NCBI RefSeq assembly: GCF_036898095.1
Contig: NC_090729.1
Coordinates: 72,257,024-72,321,023 of the forward strand
Origin: Palaemon carinicauda
Taxonomy: Eukaryota; Arthropoda; Malacostraca; Decapoda; Palaemonidae
Reading direction: 5' to 3'
Length of the DNA: 64,000 nucleotides
Shown here: positions 52,025 through 62,440 of the stretch, in pieces
Position numbering within the stretch: the stretch's first letter is position 1
How the letters are laid out: each line of letters begins with the position of its first letter
Translations under genes and position numbers: made by a program
Notes under the pieces: model-generated
What the model was told of the DNA's origin: nothing
What the model saw: the letters and a program-made list of their open reading frames with translations, nothing else
Database searches by the model: none

Positions 52025-53660
52025 CCCTCTTTTTGGCAGTGAGGCCCCACCTCACTTGCAAATTTTGATTTGCTCTCGCAGCGTCTTGTAGTACCTTGTT
52101 CACCTCCTCCTGAGGAAAAAGGTTCTTACCCCAGCAGGGGGAAGCTATCAGCCTATTCGGTTCATGCCTGATCGTGGCCTCAGAAAGAACGTGCTTCCTG
52201 CAACTAACCCGAGCCGAACAAAACTCGTGTAAGTCGATTTGGAAGGACAGAGACAGGTTCTTTGTGAATACCCGGAACATGGTCTCGGTCGGGTAAAGTG
52301 AGGTTAGGGACTCCACGGAGGTAATGGAGTGGAGAGACCTAGCCAACCTATTCCGTGCCTCAAACTCAGTCTTGAGAAGAATATCTGGTAATTTAGGAAG
52401 CTTCTCGGAGAACAGATTAGAGGCACAGTCTGGGTCTAACTTCCCTACTGTGAAAGTAGCGGGGGCATCATCCCAGATAGTAACGGTACTCGGAATGAGC
52501 ATGGAGGTGGGATCGGTCTCTTTAAGAGCTGGCATGGCAGAACCTTCTTTGATAGCCTGAAAAGTAAGAGCTGCCACTTTATCTGTAATAGGCAAGGTAA
52601 TACCTGGAGAAGCTGTAAATATGGTGTAGGCTCCTTTGTGTGGGGTGAGCTTGGAATTAGTGCAACCCCAGTCTGACAACGTCCTGGCCCAGAAAGATTG
52701 GGCCTGCTCTTTAGGGAATATTACCGTTTCCTTCGGTACCTTGTCTAACCTAACCAAGGCATGTTCTTTCAATCGGACGAAGCCGTTGAATGGGAATTCT
52801 AGTCCCGGAGGGTAAAATTCTAAGTCCTCTAGAGGACGGGTGCCTATGCCCTCTAGAGTTATGGCACCATCAATATATGGAGCATGTAAGGCAAACCTCC
52901 AAGGGTTGTTTTTCTCGAAGGGAGGTAACTTCGATGCGTCCGGGGCTGAAGGAGGGGGCATCTGAGTTCCGGAGCGGATGAGACTTGCCACCATATCTTT
53001 GAGCTCCGTCATAGCTCCTCGGTCTGCCCTAGACTGTTGAAGATATTGTTGTATCTGCTCTTTCACAATATCCCTGACCATGGCGGCGGATAAAGGGGGC
53101 TCCCGAGCTTGATCCTCTAACGAAGCCCTGGACTTAGTAGACTTTGACTTCTTAGGAGTCACGGTTTTAGGTATAGCAACATGAACATCAGGATCCTTTG
53201 AGGGTCCCGGAACCGGTGACACTGATAATGGCAAAGCTGAAGGCTTAAAGGTACGTAGTGGCTTCACCTTGGGTCGTACAGGAATGGAGGAACCTAGAGG
53301 AGAAGCCGTAGGTTTATCAAAGCCGTGAAAGGAAGTAGAAGAGGAAGGAGTGTGGGGTGAAAGGGGGTCCACCAACTCAACACCACCTACCTGCTCATCC
53401 ATGGGTTCCTCGTCCAGACCTAGGTAGGGCTCGGCCTCCGTCACTAAAACCTCTTCCTCAGTTAGGATGGTTTCTCTAATCACTTCAATTAACGGGGCCG
53501 CTGTCTCCGGTGGAACTGCTGCAGTAGTAGAGCCTGGGAATAGGCGAAAAGCCATGTCTCCATCAAGAAGATAGGGTGCGCCAGCAGGCGCATTCCTCCC
53601 AAACCCTGACACCCAAGGCCGGAGAGTAGCTCTCGCCTCCCTGAGAGATTCATCATCAGC
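51663..53660 (-). CDS. DIRS-D gag, main exon
   Basis: It begins after the acceptor CTCTCCTCTTTCAG (AG at 53662-53661) with ADDESLREARATLRPWVSGF, in phase with exon 2. Ser/Pro/acidic linker, a basic PKKSKSTKSRAS patch, then a conserved middle (SKLPPFEKNNPWRFALHAPY, YPPGLEFPFNGFVRLKEHAL, VPKETVIFPKEQAQSFW, FTVGKLDPDCAS, LPKLPDILLKTEF). Next come CSARVSCRKHVLSEATIRHE and a Gly/Arg-rich basic end (RGSYRARGQFRQRGGPRTRG). About 665 codons, no stop. The same blocks appear in DIRS-C and DIRS-E gags. The final basic region probably binds nucleic acid; the middle block may be capsid. No enzymatic motif. Confidence 0.8.
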   Translation of the reverse strand, partial: ADDESLREARATLRPWVSGFGRNAPAGAPYLLDGDMAFRLFPGSTTAAVPPETAAPLIEVIRETILTEEEVLVTEAEPYLGLDEEPMDEQVGGVELVDPLSPHTPSSSTSFHGFDKPTASPLGSSIPVRPKVKPLRTFKPSALPLSVSPVPGPSKDPDVHVAIPKTVTPKKSKSTKSRASLEDQAREPPLSAAMVRDIVKEQIQQYLQQSRADRGAMTELKDMVASLIRSGTQMPPPSAPDASKLPPFEKNNPWRFALHAPYIDGAITLEGIGTRPLEDLEFYPPGLEFPFNGFVRLKEHALVRLDKVPKETVIFPKEQAQSFWARTLSDWGCTNSKLTPHKGAYTIFTASPGITLPITDKVAALTFQAIKEGSAMPALKETDPTSMLIPSTVTIWDDAPATFTVGKLDPDCASNLFSEKLPKLPDILLKTEFEARNRLARSLHSITSVESLTSLYPTETMFRVFTKNLSLSFQIDLHEFCSARVSCRKHVLSEATIRHEPNRLIASPCWGKNLFPQEEVNKVLQDAARANQNLQVRWGLTAKKRVEGQKQNFFRKKQRFAPYKTSRGHYQQSSIAHSSSQSPTASSPLQPKHPQQVVYLTAPPGTQPNPVWMPSPAYIPSYGPSGPFRGHQRGSYRARGQFRQRGGPRTRGSRGGKEPRFTPSQ

Positions 53661-53767
53661 CTGAAAGAGGAGAGGGAATTAATGATGAAGTCAAAACTGA
53701 AGTCAATATACAAAGAGCAATTAATTCTTCGCAAAGAATATTAACAGGGACACTAGAACCAACTTAC
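53661..53767 (-). other. DIRS-D gag intron, 107 bp (GT-AG)
   Basis: Donor GAGGAG|GTAAGTTGG at 53767 and acceptor CTCTCCTCTTTCAG at 53661. Both sides are phase 0. DIRS-C encodes the homologous protein across this point without interruption, which independently supports an intron here. The intron contains a stop in the exon frame (VSWF then stop). Confidence 0.8.
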
Positions 53768-53956
53768 CTCCTCGCTCAGGAGTAGGGCTGACAGCCCATA
53801 GCAGAGCATGCATGCCTCCGGAAACCATATCGTATAGGGGGCTTGTCCCGGTTCCCGAGAGAAGGATATGGCGCAATGGGCATGGGCCCGGCATAGATCA
53901 TGGCCCGTGGGATCAGTAAAGGCAGCGGAGCAGCCCCTGGCAGTGCAGCGGACTTT
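53768..53956 (-). CDS. DIRS-D gag, Cys-rich exon
   Basis: Exactly 63 codons between the acceptor TTTCTTTTTACAG (ending 53957) and the GTAAGT donor. Protein KVRCTARGCSAAF, DPTGHDLCRAHAHCAISF, then WFPEACMLCYGLSALLLSEE. The C-x4-C, C-x3-H-x-H-C and C-x2-C spacing recurs in DIRS-C gag (ECRNQFC, GMCRAHARC, VCTVC), so it is a conserved metal-binding head of gag. No ATG lies in frame in this exon, so translation must start on an upstream exon. Confidence 0.78.
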
Positions 53957-55377
53957 CTGTAAAAAGAAAGAAGACATAAGTCTGGATGTTCCTTGAGATT
54001 CTTGTCATTGACTTATGAATCAGAAACACTTAAATCTTAATTAATGTGTGAGTATGGTAGTAGCTAACACCTTAATAAAATAAGAAATTATAATAGAAAA
54101 CCAGTAACCACATAGCATGAATCTCTAAACTTCATCGATATCACACTGTTAACTCCGGTTCTGGACTCCTGCTTGATCTCTGTTTTTACCGGAGGTCCGG
54201 TAGCAAAGGCCCGTCATCGTGATATCGTGACCGTCTCCGGTACAATAACATTATCCTCAATGAATGAGTTATCTCCAGTGAAGCCGGAGATACGATGAAA
54301 ACGGGGGCCTTAACTGTGTAATTGTGATCAAACATGACAAAGGTTCGTGTGTAAAAGGCTTCAGCCGGAGTCCGAGTGCCGGATTTCACCGTTGCACTCC
54401 AAAAATCTGCTCCGGAACGATAACTAGTTCTCACCCAATGAGTATCCATTATAGCGGAGCATAAGTCAAGGCGGAGTCAAGCATAACTCAAGGCGGAGCT
54501 AAGGGTGTCGGTATAAAACGACCCCAATTAATGACTCATACACTAACGTACCTAATAATAGTGTTAGCTATATTAACAGTAACCACATCAATAAATCGTT
54601 TATAATATTAAACGTACTATCATCAATTCTGATACTGAGAAGAGGCCTGAATAACCCGTGATCGTATAAAAAGGGAGAACGGGAAATTCACCTCTCTTAC
54701 TCAAAGAAAACGAGAGAAAGGATAACTCATACCTGTAGAACAGGAAACGAGCACTCTATGCTTTCGCTCTCAAGGTTACATATTAAAAATTAACATCACA
54801 CAATAAATAAGAAAATTAATAAAATTGATTGCTTTTCTTAGTAATAGTAATAACGAAGAATAACGACAACGTAACAAATAAACAAGGATATAGTCTAAAA
54901 CGAACCCTCCAGGAGGGTACAAATTAACAGACTAAATCGCTAAGCTTTAAATCGTTACTATGCTTTAAAACGCTATCTTAAATCGCTATTCTTCGTAGGT
55001 CCAAATTGGACTTGTAAGCAAATAAATACCATAGTAAAAATTAATAATAATTAATGATAACATAAAAGGCCATAAAACGTAAGTGATATAACCTATCTGA
55101 CAGAGTACCAGATGGGCAAAATTAACTAGAAAATTTACCGAAGCGAACATACCCAAAATGGCTGCCGATATCTCGGCAGGACAATCGCTTCCAAAACTAA
55201 AAACCACCATAATGGAAATAGAACAAATGCCCGGTACTGTCAAAAGCTGCCAAAACAAACTATGGTACTTAACATTGGTAAGGGTGAAGTAACAACGTCA
55301 GTCATGTTGAAATAACGAGAAATTCTTCGAAAAAACACTGTGCCCAAAAAAACTATGCTTGCTTCAAGTCCAATTAA
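53957..55377 (-). other. DIRS-D leader: candidate first exon and long intron
   Basis: A short ATG frame at 55305 (MTDVVTSPLPM) is followed by GTTAAGTACC, like the GTTAAGTAA that follows MMSSPASSASGK in DIRS-C. If spliced to 53956 it would be a 1.3-kb intron, but phase is one base off under GT-AG splicing. A cluster of CCGG-A/T-G motifs lies at 54150-54430. No other coding sequence is seen. Confidence 0.4.
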
Positions 55378-55669
55378 AGAAGGATGTCCTAGAGGGCGCG
55401 CGTGGTGGGTGTCGTTGGGGAGTTCAACCATGTTATCTAGGGCCTGTCACGGCCCTCCCCATTGATGAAGGGATTATCTAAATGGAAGACAACCTGTGAA
55501 TAGTGGTTTACACACGCCTTTGTTTAATACACGACACCTACAAGGTGTTCGCGCGAGGGTTGTAACCTCTGCATTCCATGCTTTTATCTTTCTCTAGTAT
55601 ATTTGGAAGATTTATATTAGGAAAGGTATAAGGAAGGACCTTTCTCACCGGCCGTCACAGGCCCCCCAG
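55378..55669 (-). repeat. DIRS-D left terminal inverted repeat
   Basis: Partner of 48070-48350. Its outer 30 bp (CACCGGCCGTCACAGGCCCC on + up to 55669) match one half of the DIRS-D ICR. It abuts DIRS-E without any spacer. Confidence 0.85.
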
Positions 55670-55730
55670 AAAAGGGATTTTGACGTAGGAAAAATCTATT
55701 TCTGGGCGAGAAACCCGTGCCGCCCAGTGA

Positions 55731-56027
55731 AATGCTCCTTTTACATCATTTCTAAGGTAAAAACTGCTATGAATTTACCAGAGAAAAATTTGTATAGGAA
55801 TGCTAGGTTGAACCCAGCTCGCTCACCTTAATAAGGTGTCGGTATAATACTGGGGCGCTGAATAAATCACAACCAGAGGCCTCGCACCATTTAGATGTCT
55901 CTTGTCAATATCCGCGAACAGCGAAGTGCCGTTCAACATCCTACTACTACTAGCAATCCCGCGCCAGTGACGTCACTCCGTATAGCACCCCAGATTGGGG
56001 CCCAATTAGGGAGGGACGGGTGGGTTC
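55731..56027 (-). repeat. DIRS-E right terminal region
   Basis: Non-coding DNA between right terminus and ICR; presumed inverted terminal repeat. The left partner is outside the window, so it cannot be confirmed. Confidence 0.55.
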
Positions 56028-56113
56028 ACTGGGCGGCACGAGTCTCAAGCCCAGAAATAGATTTTTCCTACGTCAAAATCCCTTTTCTGGGCTCCGACCC
56101 GTGCCGCCCAGTG
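56028..56113 (-). other. DIRS-E internal complementary region (ICR)
   Basis: 86 bp, CACTGGGCGGCACGAGTC to GTGCCGCCCAGTG. One half is the reverse complement of the right terminus (55670-55730). The other half should represent the left terminus, outside the window. Its two edges also form a 14-bp inverted repeat (CACTGGGCGGCACG/CGTGCCGCCCAGTG). Confidence 0.8.
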
Positions 56114-56517
56114 AAATCGTACCAGAGAATGGGGACCCAATATGGCTAACTACCTGAAGAGGGAATAACACAAAATTAACAGAGCTGATGAGTTTAATAT
56201 AAAAAAAGAGGGATGTGGAGACCCGTAAAAATAGATAAACATGTATATGACAGTGATAAATAGACATGGTAAACAATCAATAATGAAACCCGTAGGTAAA
56301 ATTCAACAGATAAGAATAGTGGAAATCCAGCTTGGTAATCAAAAATGCAAGATAAAATCAGCTCAGGGATTTCAAGAACAAGTGAAATCAAAACAATTTG
56401 TGAAATTGAACAATTGAATAATAAAATAATACACCATAAGGGTGTATAGTAACAAAACAGGTAGGAACAACAGGTAAGCCAGGCAGGAGGGAAAGAGGAC
56501 AGAGCAAGACGTTGTGA

Positions 56518-56951
56518 TTAGGACTCAGTACTTTCAGGAGGAACTATATTCCCTTCCGCTACTGTGGAAAATCTAAGAGCTTCTAAAGGTTTTAGGTAGT
56601 GGCGCTTGAAAATTTTGGGGACTTCCAACCCGTATATTTTGAGAGCTCATCAAATTTCATATGGTGGAAAAATTAATTGAGGTAGCCACAGCTCGAATAT
56701 CATGGACATGTGGGAATGATTCAGGATTAGCTTGTTTAATAAAATAAAGAATTCGTTGTCTGATTCCCTTAAGGGTAATAGTTCCTCCGTGTTCTCTAAT
56801 AAATAAGGGCCCTGTGGTTGTAGTGGAAGTTCTACTTAAGTAGGATTTCAGGGTGGTAACTGGACACAGGGATGGATCCCGAGGAAGTGGAACAATCTTC
56901 CAGGGAGACCACCTGTTTTGGGGGTCTTCATTTTAAGCCAGGAAAACTTTG
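56518..56951 (-). pseudogene. DIRS-E tyrosine recombinase, C-terminal part
   Basis: Read on - from the piggyBac-type end: frame-broken FLA-stop-NEDPQNRW (TAA where DIRS-D has the Lys of FLAKNED), then a segment matching the DIRS-D sequence around SLCPVTTLR, a degenerate ICHHIRA-like region near 56700 (HDIR in part), and KRHYLKPLEALRFSTVAEGN with the nucleophile Tyr, stopping TAA at 56518. Several frameshifts. Together with 60325-60848 it forms one recombinase gene. Confidence 0.7.
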
Positions 56952-56955
56952 TTAA

Positions 56956-59900
56956 CCCTGGATAGGTATGCTCCTCGGACACCCCTTTAAGGGTATACTC
57001 GGACGCGCGCGACCCCGACGCCAAAAAAAATTCTTGAAAAATCAGTTTTTGCAGTAACCTCCTTTTTTCTTTTGCCAAAAAAAAAAACTTCAATGAATGC
57101 TTGAAACAACTGTAAAGATAAATACTACTCATCTGCAGAAAAACTATTTATTATAAATATTTTAAAAAATTAAGTAGAAAAAAAAAGACCTTACATAAAA
57201 ATTCATAAAAAAAAGTTTATACATATATACACAAATCCTTTTAGGAATTGATTCTTGAATGTTTAGGACACATCTTGATGTATTTTGGATGAAGTCAGAC
57301 CCATGGAGGTGAAGATCTGAAATGAGAAAAAAAGGGTAACTTTTTTTGGCCAAAAAAATTTGTCCAAATTTCATGAATTTTTTTGGGTACCCAAATGAAA
57401 TAGGAAGTGGCTAATTTTTTTTAGGGAATAAACATATGTTATCCTAAAATAGAAATATGTAAAAAAATCTTTATTATTTTGTAAATTACATTTATATCAG
57501 GGGCCATATCTAAAGGTAATTTTTTGAGTACTTAGAAATTTCGTAAAAAAATACATATATTTAATATATAATATGATATTTATGCAGGTAAAAATATACC
57601 AAAATATCACAAATTCTATAGGAAACAAGAATATATATAGATAGGGCAACTTACGCTTCGGATATATCCACAAAATGGCCGCCAACCACACTGACTCAGA
57701 CTCCCTAATCTGCCACTTGAAATGTAGGAAGGGTATGTCAATTTAAAGGTGTTATTTACTAATCTAATTATTCTTGGATATGCATAAAAATTGTATGGTG
57801 GGTTGCTGGATAATTGTCGATTATTTTACGACTATAAAATTAAAATTTTGACCCAAAAAAATTAGTTTGAAGGGAAATAAAATAAAAAAAAAAATTTAAA
57901 ACAATATAATATTTTAGCTAAAAAAAATTGATGATATTCAATAAAAAAATAAGTAAACAAAATTTTCCGACAAATAAACATCTAGAGGAATCATTACTCT
58001 GTGATAGTTCCTTAGTACGTAGTAATTTTGAAAGAAATGGGAAAAAACGAAAAAGTGGCAATCGCAGGAAAATCGAACACATACCTATATATACGCCATA
58101 TCTGGTTAAAAATAAAGATAGGCATGGGTAGCCAGATCATCTAGAAACACTTTCCAACACTAAAAAATACAAGTTTTGCGACACTACTTGCCAATTCCTT
58201 ACGGTAACATGACTAAGTAAAAAAATGCAAAACAAATAAAAAGGGGCACTCGCGGAAAAATGGCCAACGTTCTAATATACGGCATTTCAGAAAAAAAAAT
58301 TTCAGCCACGTACTAGGCAAACCATCAAGGCACATTTTCCGACAAATAAACATCTAAATGAATCATTACTCTGTGATAGTTCCTTAGTACGTAGTAATTT
58401 TGAAAGAAATGGGAAAAAACGAAAAAATGGCAATCACCGGAAAATCGAACATGTACCTATATATACGCCATATCTGGCTAAAAAAAAGATAGGCATGGGT
58501 AGCCAGATCATCTAGAAACACTTTCCAACACTATAAAAATATAAGTTTTGCGACACTACTTGCCAATTCCTTACGGTAACATGACTAAGCAAAAAAATGC
58601 AAAACAAATAAAAAGGGGCACTCGCGGAAAAATGGCCATTCTAATATACGGCATTTCAGAAAAAAAAAAAATTTCAGCCACGTGCTAGGCAAACCATCAA
58701 GGCACATTTTCCGACAAATAAACATATAAATGAATCATTACTCTGTGATAGTTCCTTAGTACGTAGTAATTTTGAAAGAAATGGGAAAAAACAAAAAAAT
58801 GGCAATCACAGGAAAATCGAACACATACCTATATATACGCCATATCTGGCTAAAAAAAAAGATAGGCATGGGTAGCCAGATCATCTAGAAACACTTTCCA
58901 ACACTATAGAAATATAAGTTTTGCGACACTTCTTGCCAATTCCTTTCGGTAACATGACTAAGTAAAAAATGAAAAACGAATAAAAAGGGGCACTCGCGGA
59001 AAAATGGCCAACATTTTATTATACGCATTTCAGAAAAAAAAAATTTCAGCCACGTGCTAGGCAAAGCATCAAGGCACATTTTCCGACAAATAAACATCTA
59101 AATGAATCATTACTCTGTGATAGTTCCTTAGTACGTAGTAATTTTGAAAGAAATGGGAAAAAACGAAAAAATGGCAATCACAGGAAAATCAAACACATAC
59201 CTATATATACGCTATATCTGGCTAAAAAAAAAATAGGCATGGGTAGCCAGATCATCTAGAAACACTTTCCAACACTATAAAAATATAAGTTTTGCGACAC
59301 TACTTGCCAATTTCTTACGGTAACATGACTAAGCAAAAAAATGCAAAACAAATAAAAAGGGGCACTTGCGGAAAAAGGCCCAACATTCTAATATACGGCA
59401 TCTCAGATAAAAAAAAAAGACATGCACGTGTTAGCCCAACCATCAAGGCACACTTTCTAACACATAAACATGAAAAAAAAATCAATAATATACAGCAATT
59501 CCTTACTACGTAGTAAATGTTTACAAATATTGAAAAAAAAAACAGAAATTGGCAACCACAGTTAAATACCCAATATACCAATAACTACGTCGTATCTGAC
59601 AAAAACAAAGTCACGCATGGGTAGCCAGATCATCTAGACACACTTTCCAACACTAAAAAAGCAAAAGTTTTACGACACTATTTGGCAATATCTTACGGAA
59701 AAATGACTTGGCAAAAAAATGAAAAAGGGGCACTCGCGGTAAAAGGCCCAACATTCTAATATACGGCATCTCAGATGAAAAAAAGACATGTACGTGTTAG
59801 CCCAACCATCAAGGCACACTTTCTAACACATAAACATGAAAAAAAAATCAATAATATACGGCAATTCCTTACTACGTAGTAAATTTTTACAAATATTGAA

Positions 59901-60324
59901 AAAAAAAACAAATTGGCAACCGCAGTTAAATACCCAATATACCAATAACTACGTCGTATCTGACAAAAACAAAGTCACGCATGGGTAGCCAGATCATCTA
60001 GACACACTTTCCAGCACTAAAAAAGCAAAAGTTTTACGACACTATTTGGCAATATCTTACGGAAAAATGACTTGGCAAAAAAATGAAAAAAAAATGAAAA
60101 AGGGGCACTCGCGGTAAAATGGTCCTCGTGGTGATGAACGACATTTTAACTAAAAAAAAAATCATGCACATGGTAGCCAAACAATCCACCAAGACTTTCC
60201 ACAACTGATAACCTATACAAGTTGCACCATTCTACGACAATTTCATAATACGTAATAACTTTGATAATTATGCAAATTACCTTAGAAGGGTAAACTCGGT
60301 CGCGCTCGACCCCGACGAAGGACC
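56956..60324. mobile_element. piggyBac-type element, copy 2, with satellite
   Basis: Left end CCCTGGATAGGTATGCT preceded by TTAA (56952-56955), then the same GC-rich block as copy 1 (GGACGCGCGCGACCCCGACG). Similarity to copy 1 continues at 57300-57800. The right end is atypical: instead of the inverted terminal repeat there is AAGGGTAAACTCGGTCGCGC at 60286, a second direct copy of the left sub-terminal block, then DIRS-E recombinase resumes. So the right terminus is deleted or rearranged. No transposase is seen; most of its length is a 372-bp satellite. Confidence 0.7.
57963..60270. repeat. 372-bp tandem satellite, about six copies
   Basis: TTTTCCGACAAATAAACAT marks unit starts at 57963, 58335, 58707 and 59079 (period exactly 372). 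Diverged units start near 59453 and 59819, and a partial unit follows. Each unit carries TACGTAGTAA, ATGGGTAGCCAGATCATCTA and AAGGGGCACTCGCGG. First four units are highly similar; the last two are alike but distinct from the first group. Confidence 0.93.
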
Positions 60325-60848
60325 TCACCCGAAGAGAGAAACTCTATATGACCAGGGTCTCTAGATAAGGCTGACAATTCCGAGATTCTGGAGCCAGAGG
60401 CGAGGCTCAAAAGAAAAAGTGACTTTCTTAATAATGTCATATAGTTAAAGGATTCATTTGGGGTGTCAGAGGCTAGCTTAAGAACATCGTTCAAAAACCA
60501 GGAAACTGCGCTAGGGCGAGTTGAAGGTTTTAGTCTGGCACAAGCTCTCGGAATGGATGAGAAATATGAATCCGTTAGATAAATGTCAAAACCAATATGG
60601 AAGATCTTTTTCAAGGCTGACTTGATTGTAGTAATGGTATTGGCTGCCAGGCCTGATTCGAAGAGAGTTCTGAAGAATGTCAGAGTTAGGTTCATCGTCA
60701 TTTTCTCAACTTGGGAATCTTTCAAGAACTTAGCTAATTTCTTGACAGCTGAGTCATATTGACGGAGAGTAGATTCCCTTTTGTCAGATTCCAGGAAAAT
60801 AGTATTCAAAGGATCGATGTTTGCACCTCGTTGGGCTGCAAACTTCAT
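60325..60848 (-). pseudogene. DIRS-E tyrosine recombinase, N-terminal part
   Basis: The ATG at 60848 (MKFAAQRGANIDPLNTIFLE) overlaps the RT-frame stop as ATGA, as in DIRS-D. Core-binding: RESTLRQYDSAVKKLAKFL and FFRTLFESGLAANTITTIK. Catalytic start: LSLASGSRISELSALS (Arg I) and HIEFLSSGEVL, where the piggyBac-type insertion begins. Open along this whole part. A further ATG 9 bases upstream (MDFMKF) is in frame. Confidence 0.8.
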
Positions 60849-62420
60849 GAAGTCCATAAAGTTAGGGCATTCAGAATCCTTGAGGAAGCGAACACATTGC
60901 GAGTTTGCACTGTCTGTGTTAGCACCGGATTGGGAATCCGCGGGGGCGGAGACCTAGTTCTAGCAACAAGGGGAACTAATTGCTCTTGGGCCAGTTGGGG
61001 GCTACGAGAGCCACTTGACCTTTGAAGGATCTGAGTTTGTGCAGAACTTTCAGCAGGAGATTCACCGGAGGAAACAGATAAATCGTCTTCCAGGTATTCC
61101 AATCTAGAATCATAGAGTCCGTGGCATAAGCCTGAGGATCCAGGCTGGGGGCTACGTAACAATCTATTTTGCGACTGGATTTCGTCGCAAACAGATCCAC
61201 CTGGAGACCCGGACTTGAGATAGTATCCACTGGAAAGATTGATTGTCTAGTGACCATTCCGACTCTAGCGAAGTCGTCCGGGAAAGTGAGTCCTTTACCA
61301 CATTCCGGACTCCTGCTTGATGGACTGTTGACAGGTGCCACTTGTGCATTGCCGCCATGGAGAAAAACTTCAACATGATGTGGTTTATTTGGGCTGATCT
61401 GGAGCCTTCTCTGTTGAGGCAGTGTACTATGACTGCACTGTCGAGAACCAGTCTGATATGGAGATTCCTGGCTGGATTGAGACGTTTTAAAGTGAGGAAG
61501 ACTGCCATGGCCTCTAGGACGTTGACGTGCATTTGTTGGAAGACCGGTGACCATAACCCTTGGACTTTCTTGTGTTGTAAAGGAACCGACTTGGAAAGAT
61601 TCTTGATCTTCGTCCAAGGCTGCAGACTTTTTCTCAGGGTTGGGGAAAGGCGAGCACGTCTGTCTCGGCGTATTGCGGTTGCTCCGGAGCGCCACACACT
61701 GTTTATGTCCTTGAGTTTGGACCTCAGGACGATGTCTGTCACGGAGGCGAACTGTAAGGAACCTAGGATCCACTCTCGGCTCCTTCGGAAGGTCAACTTT
61801 TCCCTGAGAAATTGTTTTGTATTCCTCGCTATCTCCTTCCTTTTGGCTTTGGGGAGGCACAGCGTATGGAAGCACAGGTCCCCTTATAGTCCCAGCCATT
61901 GAAACTTGGTCTCCGGGACCAGGCGGGATTTCTCGAGGTTGACTTTTAATCCCAGTTGTCGAAGGAAGGTGAGGACTTTGTTCGTTGCTATGCGGGAAAT
62001 CTGGGCATTGTCTGACCAGATTAGCTAATCGTCTAGATAGGCCACTACCTGTATCCCCTGAGTCCGAAGCTCTTGAATTACTGTCTCTGCTAGTTTGGTG
62101 AAGATTCTGGGTGTTATGTTGAGCCCCAATAGCATCACTTTGAATGCATAGGCTTGTTTGCCTAGCTTGAAGCCCAGAAAAGGACGAAAATGCCTTGCTA
62201 TTGGAACGTGATAGTATGCATCTGTAAGATTGATGGAGGTGGTGACAGCCCCACGGGGAAGTAAGGTCCGCACCTGCGAGACGGTAAGCATATGGAATTT
62301 GTCGCAACGAATGAAGGAATTTAAACGAGACAGGTCCAGGATTACTCTCCGTTTGTCTGAGCCTTGCTTTGGCACGCTGAACAAGCGTCCTTAAAATCTT
62401 AAGCGACGTATGCTTTGGAT
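60845..62420 (-). pseudogene. DIRS-E RT-RNase H-MT-like polyprotein
   Basis: RT: KRRVILDLSRLNSFI, VTTSINLTDAYYHVPIA (first Asp replaced by Asn), GLNITPRIFTKLA and VVAYLDD followed by TAG where Trp is expected (62023). Upstream, TAA replaces a Gln in the F-x-GRLF motif. Thumb: FLREKLTFRRSREWILGSLQ. RNase H lacks its first block (the DAS-GWGG segment is deleted), continuing at VNVLEAMAVFLTL, VLDSAVIVHCLNREG and NVVKDSLSR. MT-like: GLQVDLFAT, YLFPPVNLLLKVLHKL. The final frame ends TGA at 60845. Clearly inactive. Confidence 0.8.
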
Positions 62421-62440
62421 TGCATTCTTTAGTAGCAGAT
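60976..62440 (-). other. Open -1 frame over DIRS-E RT
   Basis: In DIRS-E one frame runs from the end of gag (62856) through the RT region without a stop for 626 codons; over the RT part it is the -1 frame. Its last ~80 codons read the MT domain itself (LQVDLFATKSSRK), because of a frame change near 61200. The RT frame beneath it has several stops, yet this frame stays open. Confidence 0.35.

Larger units (their letters stand above)
48010..55669 (-). mobile_element. DIRS-D: best-preserved DIRS retrotransposon
   Basis: About 7.66 kb on -. Left terminus at 55669 (CTGGGGGGCCTGTGACGG read on -), right terminus at 48010 (ending CGTCAAAATCCCTTTT on -). The inverted terminal repeats (48070-48350 and 55378-55650) are nearly identical over about 280 bp. 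The ICR at 48404-48486 equals right end plus left end in reverse complement. Gag (with an intron), RT-RNase H-MT and YR frames are all open with catalytic residues, so this may be a recently active copy. It lies between truncated DIRS-C and DIRS-E. Confidence 0.88.

Noticed and set aside
56057..56094. Bacterial-type attachment site at the DIRS-E ICR
   Set aside because: The palindromic look is explained by the ICR being complementary to the element ends; the context is a eukaryotic DIRS element.
57963..60270. CRISPR-like array
   Set aside because: Units of 372 bp repeat in full with no variable spacers, in a eukaryotic transposon; it is a satellite.
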